Shown: in pieces, positions 42,366 to 49,903 of the stretch | Layout: each line of letters starts with the position of its first letter | Numbering within the stretch: position 1 is the stretch's first letter | Source: Shimia sp049116215 | GTDB taxonomy: Bacteria; Pseudomonadota; Alphaproteobacteria; Rhodobacterales; Rhodobacteraceae | DNA length: 64,000 bases | Assembly: GCF_049116215.1 (NCBI RefSeq) | Contig: NZ_JAGDZB010000001.1 | Coordinates: forward strand, 1,105,863-1,169,862 | Direction of reading: 5' to 3' | Made by a program: the position numbers and the translations under genes | Notes under the pieces: model-generated | What the model saw: the letters and a program-made list of their open reading frames with translations, nothing else | Told to the model about the DNA's origin: nothing | Database searches by the model: none

Positions 42366-43394
42366 ATGCCTGAACAACTCGTATTTGCGATGGAGGTCTT
42401 CACCAACGGCCTCATGTCCGGGGTGCTTTATGCGCTCGTGGCGCTGGGCTTCGTGCTGATCTACAAAGCCTCTGGCATCTTCAACTTTGCCCAGGGTGTA
42501 ATGGCGCTGTTTGCCGCGATGACCCTTGTGGGCATTCAGAACGGCCAGGTGCCGTTTGCCCACCTGATCAACGCGATCTTTGGCACTCATGTGCACACCT
42601 TCGGGTGGAACATTTCCTCGGCCTTTGCGTTGATCCTCACCGTGGGTGTGATGATCCTGCTGGCCTGGGCGGTGCAACGCTTTGTGTTCCGCCATCTGGT
42701 GGGCCAAGAGCCAATCATTCTCTTCATGGCCACCATTGGTCTGGCGTATTTCCTCGAAGGGTTTGCTGACCTTATGTGGAACTCGGAGATCAAAACGCTG
42801 ACCTTCTGCCTGCCGGGCGAGCTGTGCCTGCCACAGGGCATGAACCTGGCGATTGATGATGCGGCTTATAACGCCTGGGGCGTGGGCTTCTTCATCGACA
42901 ACCTCGACATCACCGCAACCTTGGTTGCTATTGTGCTGGTGATCGCGCTGGTGGCGTTCAGCCAATACACCAAACAAGGTCGCGCCATGCGCGCTGTGGC
43001 GGATGATCACCAAGCGGCGCTGTCTGTGGGCATCTCCCTGAACTTCATCTGGGTTCTGGTCTGGTCTCTGGCAGGTTTTGTGGCGCTGGTCGCAGGCATC
43101 ATGTGGGGCGCCAAGTCGGGTGTGCAGTTCTCGCTGTCCCTGATCGCGCTGAAAGCCCTGCCGGTTCTTATGCTGGGTGGCTTTACCTCGATCCCGGGCG
43201 CCATTGTGGGTGGTCTGATCATCGGTGTGGGTGAGAAGATGTTCGAATATTGCTTTGGCATCGGTCAGTGTTTTGGCGGCGTGATCAACCTTGGTGGCGC
43301 AACCGAGAACTGGTTTGCCTATGTGCTTGCCCTCGTCTTCCTCGTCTTCCGGCCCCAAGGCCTGTTTGGCGAAAAGATCATCGAGCGGGTCTGA
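42366..43394 (+). CDS. LIV-type ABC importer permease (LivH family), module 2
   Basis: 342 residues. Family sequence FTNGLMSGVLYALVALGFVLIYKASGIFNFAQGVMALFAA at the start and LIALKALPVLMLGGFTSIPGAIVGGLIIG near the end. A periplasmic insert (about 90-170, with CLPGELCLPQG containing two Cys) makes it longer than the module 1 LivH. Followed after four bases by a small membrane-protein gene. Confidence 0.93.
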   Translation: MPEQLVFAMEVFTNGLMSGVLYALVALGFVLIYKASGIFNFAQGVMALFAAMTLVGIQNGQVPFAHLINAIFGTHVHTFGWNISSAFALILTVGVMILLAWAVQRFVFRHLVGQEPIILFMATIGLAYFLEGFADLMWNSEIKTLTFCLPGELCLPQGMNLAIDDAAYNAWGVGFFIDNLDITATLVAIVLVIALVAFSQYTKQGRAMRAVADDHQAALSVGISLNFIWVLVWSLAGFVALVAGIMWGAKSGVQFSLSLIALKALPVLMLGGFTSIPGAIVGGLIIGVGEKMFEYCFGIGQCFGGVINLGGATENWFAYVLALVFLVFRPQGLFGEKIIERV

Positions 43395-43398
43395 TCAC

Positions 43399-43656
43399 AT
43401 GTCCAAGCTGATTGCTCTCTTAAACGTCATCGCCTGGTCCGGCTTCTGGGTCTTCGGATATCTCGCCTTCACCGGTGATGTGTCTCGCCCGGAAGAGTTG
43501 ACCACGGCCGCCCTGGTGGCAGCGTTTGGTGGTCTGTTTGGCACCTGGACTTTCTTCCGGCTGGTCCGCGATGCGGAAACCTCCGGCTATGCAAAACCTC
43601 GGAACCGGGCGGACCGGTCCCACCTTGAAAAAGAATACAACGAGGAGACCGCCTGA
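43399..43656 (+). CDS. Small two-helix membrane protein inside the ABC operon
   Basis: 85 residues from ATG 43399; the longer frame upstream overlaps livH. Two membrane segments (about 4-24, LIALLNVIAWSGFWVFGYLA, and 37-57, ALVAAFGGLFGTWTFFRLV) and a charged C-terminal tail (RNRADRSHLEKEYNEE). It lies between the two permease genes, four bases after livH and overlapping livM (TGATG), so it is almost certainly co-translated with the transporter. I recognise no family. It could be an accessory subunit that stabilises the permease pair, or modulates it. Confidence 0.78.
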   Translation: MSKLIALLNVIAWSGFWVFGYLAFTGDVSRPEELTTAALVAAFGGLFGTWTFFRLVRDAETSGYAKPRNRADRSHLEKEYNEETA

Positions 43657-44732
43657 TGTTCTATCGTGAAGCTGGCGATTTCAAAAAGACTTACTCGGCG
43701 GACAACCAGACGTTCCCGATCAAGATCGACCGGGTGGGATACTACCTTGCACTGGTTGTGGCCTTTCTGGTGATCCCTTTTGTGATCAACGATTACTGGG
43801 CCAATGCCATTCTGCTGCCATTCCTGATCTACTCGATTGCGGCCATCGGCCTGAACATTCTTGTGGGCTATTGTGGTCAGGTGTCGCTCGGCACCGGCGG
43901 GTTTATGGCTGTGGGCGCCTATGCGTGCTACAAGCTGATGACCTCTTTCCCAGAAGTGAACATCTTCTTCCACGTGATCCTGTCTGGCGGCATCACAGGG
44001 CTGGTTTGCGTACTCTTTGGCCTGCCGAGCTTGCGCATCAAAGGCTTCTACCTCGCGGTGGCAACACTGGCGGCGCAATTCTTCCTGGTGTGGCTCTTCA
44101 ACCGGGTGCCGTGGTTCTACAACTACTCCGCCTCCGGTCAGATCAACGCGCCAGAGCGCATGGTTTTTGGCATTCCGGTCACCGGTCCAAACACTGAATC
44201 CTGGGCAACATACCTGTTCTGCCTTGTGTTCCTTGTGCTCAGCGCTCTCATCGCACGCAACCTGACACGCGGCATGGCGGGTCGGAAATGGATGGCCATT
44301 CGCGACATGGACATCGCCGCCGAAATCATTGGTGTGAACCCGCTGAAAGCCAAAATCTCCGCCTTTGCGGTATCGGGCTTTTTTGTTGGCATCTCCGGCG
44401 CGCTGTTCTTTGCGCTCTATCTTGGCGCGGTAGAAGTTGGCGAGGCCTTTGGTATCACCAAATCATTCCTCGTGCTCTTCATGATCATCATTGGTGGTCT
44501 GGGCTCCATCTTCGGTTCTTTTGCAGGCGCAGCCTTCCTGGTGCTGTTGCCGGTGGTGCTGAAAGTGGTCGGCGTGGACATGCTGGGCTGGCCTACTGAC
44601 ATCGTGGCACATTTGCAGCTTGTGATTGTTGGCGGCCTGATCATCATGTTCCTTATTCTGGAACCACATGGCCTTGCCCAACTGTGGCGCGTGGCGAAAC
44701 AGAAACTGCGGTTGTGGCCCTTCCCGCACTAA
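43656..44732 (+). CDS. LIV-type ABC importer permease (LivM family), module 2
   Basis: 358 residues. Family features: LIYSIAAIGLNILVGYCGQVSLGTGGFMAVGAY, PSLRIKGFYLAVATLAAQFFLVWLFN, and LFMIIIGGLGSIFGSFAGAAFLVLLP. It starts inside the stop codon of the small membrane-protein gene. Together with the LivH partner it forms the membrane pore of the second importer. Confidence 0.93.
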   Translation: MFYREAGDFKKTYSADNQTFPIKIDRVGYYLALVVAFLVIPFVINDYWANAILLPFLIYSIAAIGLNILVGYCGQVSLGTGGFMAVGAYACYKLMTSFPEVNIFFHVILSGGITGLVCVLFGLPSLRIKGFYLAVATLAAQFFLVWLFNRVPWFYNYSASGQINAPERMVFGIPVTGPNTESWATYLFCLVFLVLSALIARNLTRGMAGRKWMAIRDMDIAAEIIGVNPLKAKISAFAVSGFFVGISGALFFALYLGAVEVGEAFGITKSFLVLFMIIIGGLGSIFGSFAGAAFLVLLPVVLKVVGVDMLGWPTDIVAHLQLVIVGGLIIMFLILEPHGLAQLWRVAKQKLRLWPFPH

Positions 44733-44754
44733 GGCGGGGCCAGAACCAACCATT

Positions 44755-44774
44755 CCGGGGCGGGGAGGCCCCGG
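44755..44774 (+). other. GC-rich stem-loop before the binding-protein gene
   Basis: CCGGGG and CCCCGG (loop of 8) form a short GC-rich stem between livM and the binding-protein gene. It may partially shield or separate the binding-protein message, as is common for periplasmic binding proteins made in excess. Confidence 0.35.
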
Positions 44775-44811
44775 CAATCAACATCGGACTAACCATGGGA
44801 GGAAAACCCCG

Positions 44812-46095
44812 ATGAAAACTAAATTTGCAACGATGGCCGTAGCGGCCGTGATGACAGCAGCCCCAGCAATGGCGGACCTTGTGTTCCCATCTCTGAGCTA
44901 CCGCACCGGTCCTTACGCAGCAGGCGGCATCCCGTTTGCAGACGGCTATGCCGATTATTTCACCTTGCTCAACGAGCGTGATGGCGGCATCGGCGGCGTA
45001 CCAACCCGCCTGCTGGAATGTGAAACTGGCTACAACACCGAAAAAGGTGTGGAATGCTACGAATCCACCAAGGGCGAAGGCGCGCTGGTGTATCAACCGC
45101 TGTCCACCGGCATCACCTATCAGCTGATCCCAAAAACCACGGCTGACAACATCCCGATGCACACCATGGGCTACGGTCGTACCTCTGCTGCAAACGGCAA
45201 AGTGTTCAGCCACACCTTCAACTACCCAGGCACATACTGGAACGGTGCATCCGGTGCGGTGAACTACCTGCTGGCTGAAAACGGCGGCGACCTGAAAGGC
45301 CACAAAATTGCGCTGGTCTATCACAACTCTGCTTACGGCAAAGAGCCAATCCGCACGCTCGAAGAGCTGCAGAAGAAGCACGGTTTTGAACTGAGCCTTA
45401 TGCCTGTTGACCACCCTGGTCAGGAGCAGAAGTCCCAGTGGCTGCAGATCCGTCGTGAAAAGCCAGACACCGTTCTGATGTGGGGCTGGGGCGTGATGAA
45501 CCAGGTTGCCATTCAGGAAGCCGCCAACATCCGCTTCCCAATGGAAAACTTCATTGGCATCTGGTGGTCCGGTGCGGAACATGACGTTCTGTCCGCAGGC
45601 GCCAAAGCCAACGGCTACAAAGCGCTGACCTTCCACAATGTGGGCCGCGACTTCCCAATCTTTGACGACATCCAGAAACATGTTGTGGATACCGGCAAAG
45701 CAGCGGGCGCAGGCGATCAGATCGGCAACGTTCTCTATAACCGTGGTATGTACGCAGCGATGCTCGCAGCCGAAGCGGCCAAAACTGCTCAGGAAATCCA
45801 CGGTGTAGCCGACATCAACGCCGGCCAGATGCGCGATGGTATGGAAGCTCTGTCCATCACCGAAGAAAAGATGACTGCGCTGGGTATGCCAAACTTTGGT
45901 CCTTCCTTTGACGTGTCCTGTGAAAACCACGGTGGCCCAGGCCTCGTTGGTGTGACCCAGTGGGATGCGGACAGCCAGACTTGGTCCCTGATCTCTGAGT
46001 TTGCGGAAACCGACCAGGAAGTGATTGGCGCGCTGATCGCGGAAGATTCTAACGCCTATGCTTCTGAAAACAACATTGAAATGGGCTGTAAGTAA
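44812..46095 (+). CDS. Periplasmic substrate-binding protein of the ABC importer, module 2
   Basis: 427 residues from ATG 44812, with GGGAGGA just ahead; the frame is open further upstream but without homology. Signal peptide KTKFATMAVAAVMTAAPAMADL. Type I periplasmic binding fold: LSYRTGPYAAGGIPFADGYADYFTLLNERDGGIGG, then ALVYHNSAYGKEPIRTLEELQKKHG and WGWGVMNQVAIQEAANIRFP. Codon use is the most strongly biased in the window toward few codons, consistent with high expression. Ligand unknown. It is followed by a strong stem-loop before livF. Confidence 0.92.
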   Translation: MKTKFATMAVAAVMTAAPAMADLVFPSLSYRTGPYAAGGIPFADGYADYFTLLNERDGGIGGVPTRLLECETGYNTEKGVECYESTKGEGALVYQPLSTGITYQLIPKTTADNIPMHTMGYGRTSAANGKVFSHTFNYPGTYWNGASGAVNYLLAENGGDLKGHKIALVYHNSAYGKEPIRTLEELQKKHGFELSLMPVDHPGQEQKSQWLQIRREKPDTVLMWGWGVMNQVAIQEAANIRFPMENFIGIWWSGAEHDVLSAGAKANGYKALTFHNVGRDFPIFDDIQKHVVDTGKAAGAGDQIGNVLYNRGMYAAMLAAEAAKTAQEIHGVADINAGQMRDGMEALSITEEKMTALGMPNFGPSFDVSCENHGGPGLVGVTQWDADSQTWSLISEFAETDQEVIGALIAEDSNAYASENNIEMGCK

Positions 46096-46110
46096 GCCTG
46101 TTTGAATCCT

Positions 46111-46139
46111 TGTCTCGGCCGGGCGCACCGGCCGGGACA
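46111..46139 (+). other. Strong stem-loop between the binding-protein gene and livF
   Basis: TGTCTCGGCCGG and CCGGCCGGGACA form a 12-base stem (one wobble) with a GCGCA loop and no T-run. It likely protects the 3' end of the abundant binding-protein message or reduces read-through into livF. Confidence 0.6.
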
Positions 46140-46169
46140 CCCTAGAACGTGAGATGAAAGACAACGCAC

Positions 46170-46988
46170 ATGCTTGACGCTGGTCGCACCCAAGAGACCC
46201 TTTTGGAGGTCAACAACATCGAGGTGATCTACAACCACGTGATCCTCGTGCTCAAAGGCGTGAGCCTTGCGGTTCCCAAAGGCGGTATCACCGCCTTGCT
46301 GGGCGGCAACGGCGCTGGCAAAACCACCACGCTGAAGGCCATCTCCAACCTGCTGCACTCTGAGCGCGGCGAGGTGACCAAAGGCTCCATCACCTATCGT
46401 GGCGAGCCCATTGCTGAATTGGACCCGGCGTCGCTGGTGAAAAAGGGCGTGATCCAGGTGATGGAAGGCCGTCACTGTTTTGAACACCTGACCGTTGAGG
46501 AAAACCTGCTGACCGGGGCCTATACCCGCAGCGGTGGCGACGTCGCTGCTGACCTCGAAATGGTCTACAACTATTTCCCGCGTCTCAAAGAACGTCGCAA
46601 ATCTCAGGCGGGCTACACCTCCGGTGGTGAGCAACAGATGGTTGCGATTGGCCGCGCGCTGATGAGTAAGCCGGAATGCATTCTGCTCGATGAACCCTCC
46701 ATGGGGCTGGCGCCGCAGCTGGTCGAAGAGATCTTCAACATCGTGAAAGATCTGAACGAGAAAGAAGGCAACACCTTCCTGCTTGCGGAGCAGAACACCA
46801 ACGTCGCCCTGCGCTTTGCGCATTACGGCTATATTCTGGAAAGCGGCCGCGTGGTGATGGATGGCCCCGCAGATGAGCTGCGCGAAAACCCGGATGTAAA
46901 AGAATTCTACCTCGGCATGAGCGATGACGGACGGAAATCCTTCCGTGATGTGCGCTCCTATCGCCGTCGTAAGCGTTGGCTGAGCTAA
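46170..46988 (+). CDS. LIV-type ABC importer ATPase (LivF family), module 2
   Basis: 272 residues. Walker A LGGNGAGKTTTLKAISNLL, LivF-type VMEGRHCFEHLTVEENLLTGAY, an altered signature SGGEQQMVAIGRALMSKPE, and Walker B CILLDEPSMGLAPQLVEEIF. The C-terminus has a basic tail (RSYRRRKRWLS) like that of module 1 LivF. It pairs with LivG at 41503. Confidence 0.94.
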   Translation: MLDAGRTQETLLEVNNIEVIYNHVILVLKGVSLAVPKGGITALLGGNGAGKTTTLKAISNLLHSERGEVTKGSITYRGEPIAELDPASLVKKGVIQVMEGRHCFEHLTVEENLLTGAYTRSGGDVAADLEMVYNYFPRLKERRKSQAGYTSGGEQQMVAIGRALMSKPECILLDEPSMGLAPQLVEEIFNIVKDLNEKEGNTFLLAEQNTNVALRFAHYGYILESGRVVMDGPADELRENPDVKEFYLGMSDDGRKSFRDVRSYRRRKRWLS

Positions 46989-47135
46989 GGCGCAGCTGAC
47001 CGTCGGCGCGCTTCTCTGCGTGCCACCCGCCCAAACGTATCGGGCAAAATACCCCACCGCGCCCCCAAAACTGGCGGGCGCACAGGAAGACTTTGGCCGC
47101 TTGGTGCGGCTTTGGACCACAAAGGATGGCATCAC

Positions 47136-48356
47136 ATGAGCCGCTTTTTTGACGATTTGGAAACCCGCAGCGCCGATCAACGCGCCGCTGATCTGGCCGC
47201 CGCTTTGCCGGCACAGATCGCACGGGCCAAACAATTACCGGGTTTTGCGGCCTCTCTGGCAGACACTGCCCCAGCCAAAGTGACCTCGGTGGAAGCTCTG
47301 GCGTCGCTGCCGGTTCTGCGCAAATCCGAACTGGGTGCGGCACAGAAGGCCAGCGGTCCGCTTGGCGGCTTTGCCGACTTGAGCAATCCCAATATCGCGC
47401 ATGTGTTCCAATCCCCTGGCCCGATCTATGAACCCGGCGGAAACACCTCTGACTGGTTCCGCTTTGGCCGTGTGTTGCACGCGGTGGGCATCGGTGCGGA
47501 TGATATCGTGCAGAACTGCTTCAGCTACCATCTGACCCCGGCTGGCATGATGTTTGAAAGCGGTGCGCGCGCCGTCGGTGCAAAAGTGCTGCCAGCGGGT
47601 GTGGGCCAGACAGAAATGCAGGTCCGCGCTGCGGCTGACATCGGCACCACCGCCTACGCAGGCACGCCGGATTACCTCAAAATCATCCTCGATAAGGCCG
47701 AGGAGATGGGCGAAAAACTCAAGATCACCAAAGCCACCGTCGGCGGCGGCGCGCTGTTCCCAAGCTTGCGTCAGGAATACGCTGATCGCGGCATTACCTG
47801 CCTGCAAGGCTATGGCACCGCAGACCTTGGTTCCATCGCTTACGAATCTGAAGCGATGGAAGGCATGATCATCGACGAAGGTGTGATTGTGGAAATCGTT
47901 ACGCCCGGCACCGGCACCCCTGTGGCGCCGGGTGAGGTGGGCGAAGTGGTGGTGACCACGCTCAACCCTGATTATCCGCTTATTCGTTTTGCCACTGGCG
48001 ACCTCTCCGCCATCCTCCCTGGGCAAAGCCCGTGCGGGCGGACCAACATGCGCATCAAAGGTTGGATGGGCCGTGCCGATCAAACCGCCAAGATCAAAGG
48101 CATGTTTGTCCGCCCCGAGCAGGTGGCAGCGCTTGTGGCGAAACATGATGAGGTCACCAAGGCCCGCGTCATTGCAACCCGCGCAGGCGAGATGGATGTG
48201 ATGACCGTCCAAATCGAAAGCCCCGGCGGTGATGAGGCCGCTTACGGCGCGTCCGTAGCAGACGCGCTGAAGCTCAAAGGCAAGATCGAGATTGTTGCGC
48301 CGGGCAGCCTGCCCAAAGACGGCATCGTGATCGAAGACCAGCGCAAATACGATTAA
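47136..48356 (+). CDS. PaaK-like phenylacetate-CoA ligase family protein with altered ATP loop
   Basis: 406 residues from ATG 47136; the frame is open eight codons further up. Adenylating-enzyme features of the phenylacetate-CoA ligase group: CLQGYGTADLGSIAYES, LIRFATGDLSAIL, and GWMGRADQTAKIKGMFVRPEQV with an ACT-like C-terminal domain. The canonical Ser/Thr/Gly-rich P-loop (SSGTTGKPT in PaaK) is replaced by QSPGPIYEPGGNTSDW near residue 90, so catalysis may differ or the protein may be a binding or regulatory paralogue. It is the last gene of module 2, before a terminator. A second ligase-type protein in one operon is unusual. Confidence 0.82.
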   Translation: MSRFFDDLETRSADQRAADLAAALPAQIARAKQLPGFAASLADTAPAKVTSVEALASLPVLRKSELGAAQKASGPLGGFADLSNPNIAHVFQSPGPIYEPGGNTSDWFRFGRVLHAVGIGADDIVQNCFSYHLTPAGMMFESGARAVGAKVLPAGVGQTEMQVRAAADIGTTAYAGTPDYLKIILDKAEEMGEKLKITKATVGGGALFPSLRQEYADRGITCLQGYGTADLGSIAYESEAMEGMIIDEGVIVEIVTPGTGTPVAPGEVGEVVVTTLNPDYPLIRFATGDLSAILPGQSPCGRTNMRIKGWMGRADQTAKIKGMFVRPEQVAALVAKHDEVTKARVIATRAGEMDVMTVQIESPGGDEAAYGASVADALKLKGKIEIVAPGSLPKDGIVIEDQRKYD

Positions 48357-48402
48357 ACCCCTCTTCCCCTGAGCCCGGCGCCAGAAATGGCGCTTCGGCT
48401 AC

Positions 48403-48431
48403 GCCCGTCGCTTGCGGCGGGCTTTTTCTTT
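48403..48431 (+). terminator. Rho-independent terminator of ABC module 2
   Basis: GCCCGTCGC and GCGGCGGGC pair (one wobble) around a tight loop, followed by TTTTTCTTTT. It lies 46 bases after the PaaK-like gene. Confidence 0.85.
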
Positions 48432-48449
48432 TGGGGCAAGTCTTTGCCC

Positions 48450-48935
48450 TCAGGTCGGGTTGCGATTGCCCTTAAAATACCCAATCAACAGCTTCCCCAT
48501 CATCCTCTCCAGCGTTTCCTGCGCGGCGTCTTCGCCGACAATCTCCGCCACGGCCGCATGATGCGCGGCCACCGACACCTGCATCGCTTCGTCTTGGGCA
48601 ATCTCTGCAGCCGATTTTCCACGCAAGTAGTCAAACAACAGCGCCATTTCGCTGCCAAACCCGGGTGCCATAGCTTGGGTCAGCGCCTGTATCTGCGTTT
48701 CCTGTGAGGTCCCGCTTGCCTGCGGCACGGCGACAGATTTCATCACCTCTTTGGTGCTTGCCAGAAACAGAGCCTCCTTGGTGGGGAAATAGTGATACAG
48801 CGCCGATTTGGACACGCCCAGATGCGTGGCCACCTTGCGCATGCTCACACCGCCATAGCCATGCTCGGAAAAATAGGACGCGGCGCGCAACGCCAAATCG
48901 GCGCGATGGGCTTCATGGTCTACGATCTTCGGCAT
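48450..48935 (-). CDS. TetR-family repressor
   Basis: 161 residues. N-terminal helix-turn-helix LALRAASYFSEHGYGGVSMRKVATHLGVSKSALYHYFPTKEALFLAST; the ligand domain is short. It starts four bases from the first of two copies of a direct repeat (48939-49024), so it very likely represses itself and the divergent DUF1295-type gene. It converges with ABC module 2 and is not obviously its regulator. Confidence 0.87.
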   Translation of the reverse strand: MPKIVDHEAHRADLALRAASYFSEHGYGGVSMRKVATHLGVSKSALYHYFPTKEALFLASTKEVMKSVAVPQASGTSQETQIQALTQAMAPGFGSEMALLFDYLRGKSAAEIAQDEAMQVSVAAHHAAVAEIVGEDAAQETLERMMGKLLIGYFKGNRNPT

Positions 48936-48938
48936 TTA

Positions 48939-49024
48939 TTTCGTCCACTTGGTCTAAAAACTATTTGACACGACTCACCCCTCAGGTCTAGGAGGAAATT
49001 GTTTTCGTCCAATTGGTCTAAAAA
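48939..49024. promoter_or_regulatory. Twin TetR operator candidates
   Basis: TCGTCCACTTGGTCTAAAAA (48941-48960) and TCGTCCAATTGGTCTAAAAA (49005-49024) are direct repeats 64 bases apart, each preceded by TT. The core of the second, GTCCAATTGGTC, is nearly palindromic. A TTGACA hexamer (48965-48970) lies between them. One copy lies at the repressor start and the other before the divergent gene. Confidence 0.75.
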
Positions 49025-49156
49025 GATGCTTCCATCGCGCACTCTGCCCCTCGTCCGTCAAGAAGTCCTGCTGGCCTGCGCCGTGTCGGCCGGCATTCTT
49101 TGCAAGATCGCGGACGGGTGTCGCGCAATAGTCTGTCTGTTTTGAAAGGTCCTTCA

Positions 49157-49840
49157 ATGTCATCTTCCGCAACCACTGGCGGGGTCGACCGCGCCCATGA
49201 CCGCTCCATTGCACCCAAGCTAATCTTTGCCGCCCTGCACGGCGGGATCGTAGTCCTGTGCCTTTGGCTGGCCTTTGCAATGGAGTGGGTAGACCCAGCC
49301 CGCGCCAAACTATTGGCAGGCTGCGCGGTGCTTTATTTCCTGCGCCACCTGATCACGCTTTTTGTCCTGCTCAAACGCAAGGTGGAACTCTCAGAAGCCT
49401 TGGGATTGTCCGCTTTTACGGCCGTATTCGAAATCGGCTTCTTGCTTCTAGGCGCGGGTATCCTGAGTGACACCGCCGTGCCCTTCGGCAGCATGGATAT
49501 GTTGGCGCTGGGACTGATTGCTTTTGGCTCTTACCTCAATACCGGTTCAGAGCTGCAACGCATGATCTGGAAGAGGCGCCCGGAGAGCAAAGGCCGCTGT
49601 TACACAGGTGGAATGTTCAAACATTCCATGCATATCAACTACTTCGGCGATATGGTGTTGTTCACCGGTTGGGCTTTGCTCACAGCCTCCTGGCTGGCCC
49701 TTGTGATCCCACTATTGATGACCGTTGGTTTTGTCTTCTTCCACATTCCGGGCTTGGACGCCTACCTGTCCCAACGCTACGGTGCCGAGTTTGACACCTA
49801 CGCTGCCAAAACCGCCAAACTGATCCCCTTCGTGTACTAA
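49157..49840 (+). CDS. Integral membrane protein of the DUF1295/isoprenylcysteine-methyltransferase-like group
   Basis: 227 residues from ATG 49157; the frame is open further upstream, without homology. About five or six membrane segments. The C-terminal part matches steroid-reductase/DUF1295-type proteins: GGMFKHSMHINYFGDMVLFTGWALLTASW, and the closing LSQRYGAEFDTYAAKTAKLIPFVY. Such proteins include NADPH-dependent reductases and S-adenosylmethionine-dependent methyltransferases. The function here is unknown. It lies downstream of the twin operators and is divergent from the TetR gene, so it is probably induced by the TetR ligand. Confidence 0.72.
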   Translation: MSSSATTGGVDRAHDRSIAPKLIFAALHGGIVVLCLWLAFAMEWVDPARAKLLAGCAVLYFLRHLITLFVLLKRKVELSEALGLSAFTAVFEIGFLLLGAGILSDTAVPFGSMDMLALGLIAFGSYLNTGSELQRMIWKRRPESKGRCYTGGMFKHSMHINYFGDMVLFTGWALLTASWLALVIPLLMTVGFVFFHIPGLDAYLSQRYGAEFDTYAAKTAKLIPFVY

Positions 49841-49903
49841 TCCCCCTCGCAAACCTCGAGCCATGCACTATCTTGGCGGGAACACGATACGTGAGGACCC
49901 GCC

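Noticed and set aside
48403..48935. TetR at 48450-48935 as regulator of ABC module 2
   Set aside because: It is convergent with that operon and its twin operators face the other way; the two-component pair is a better candidate.
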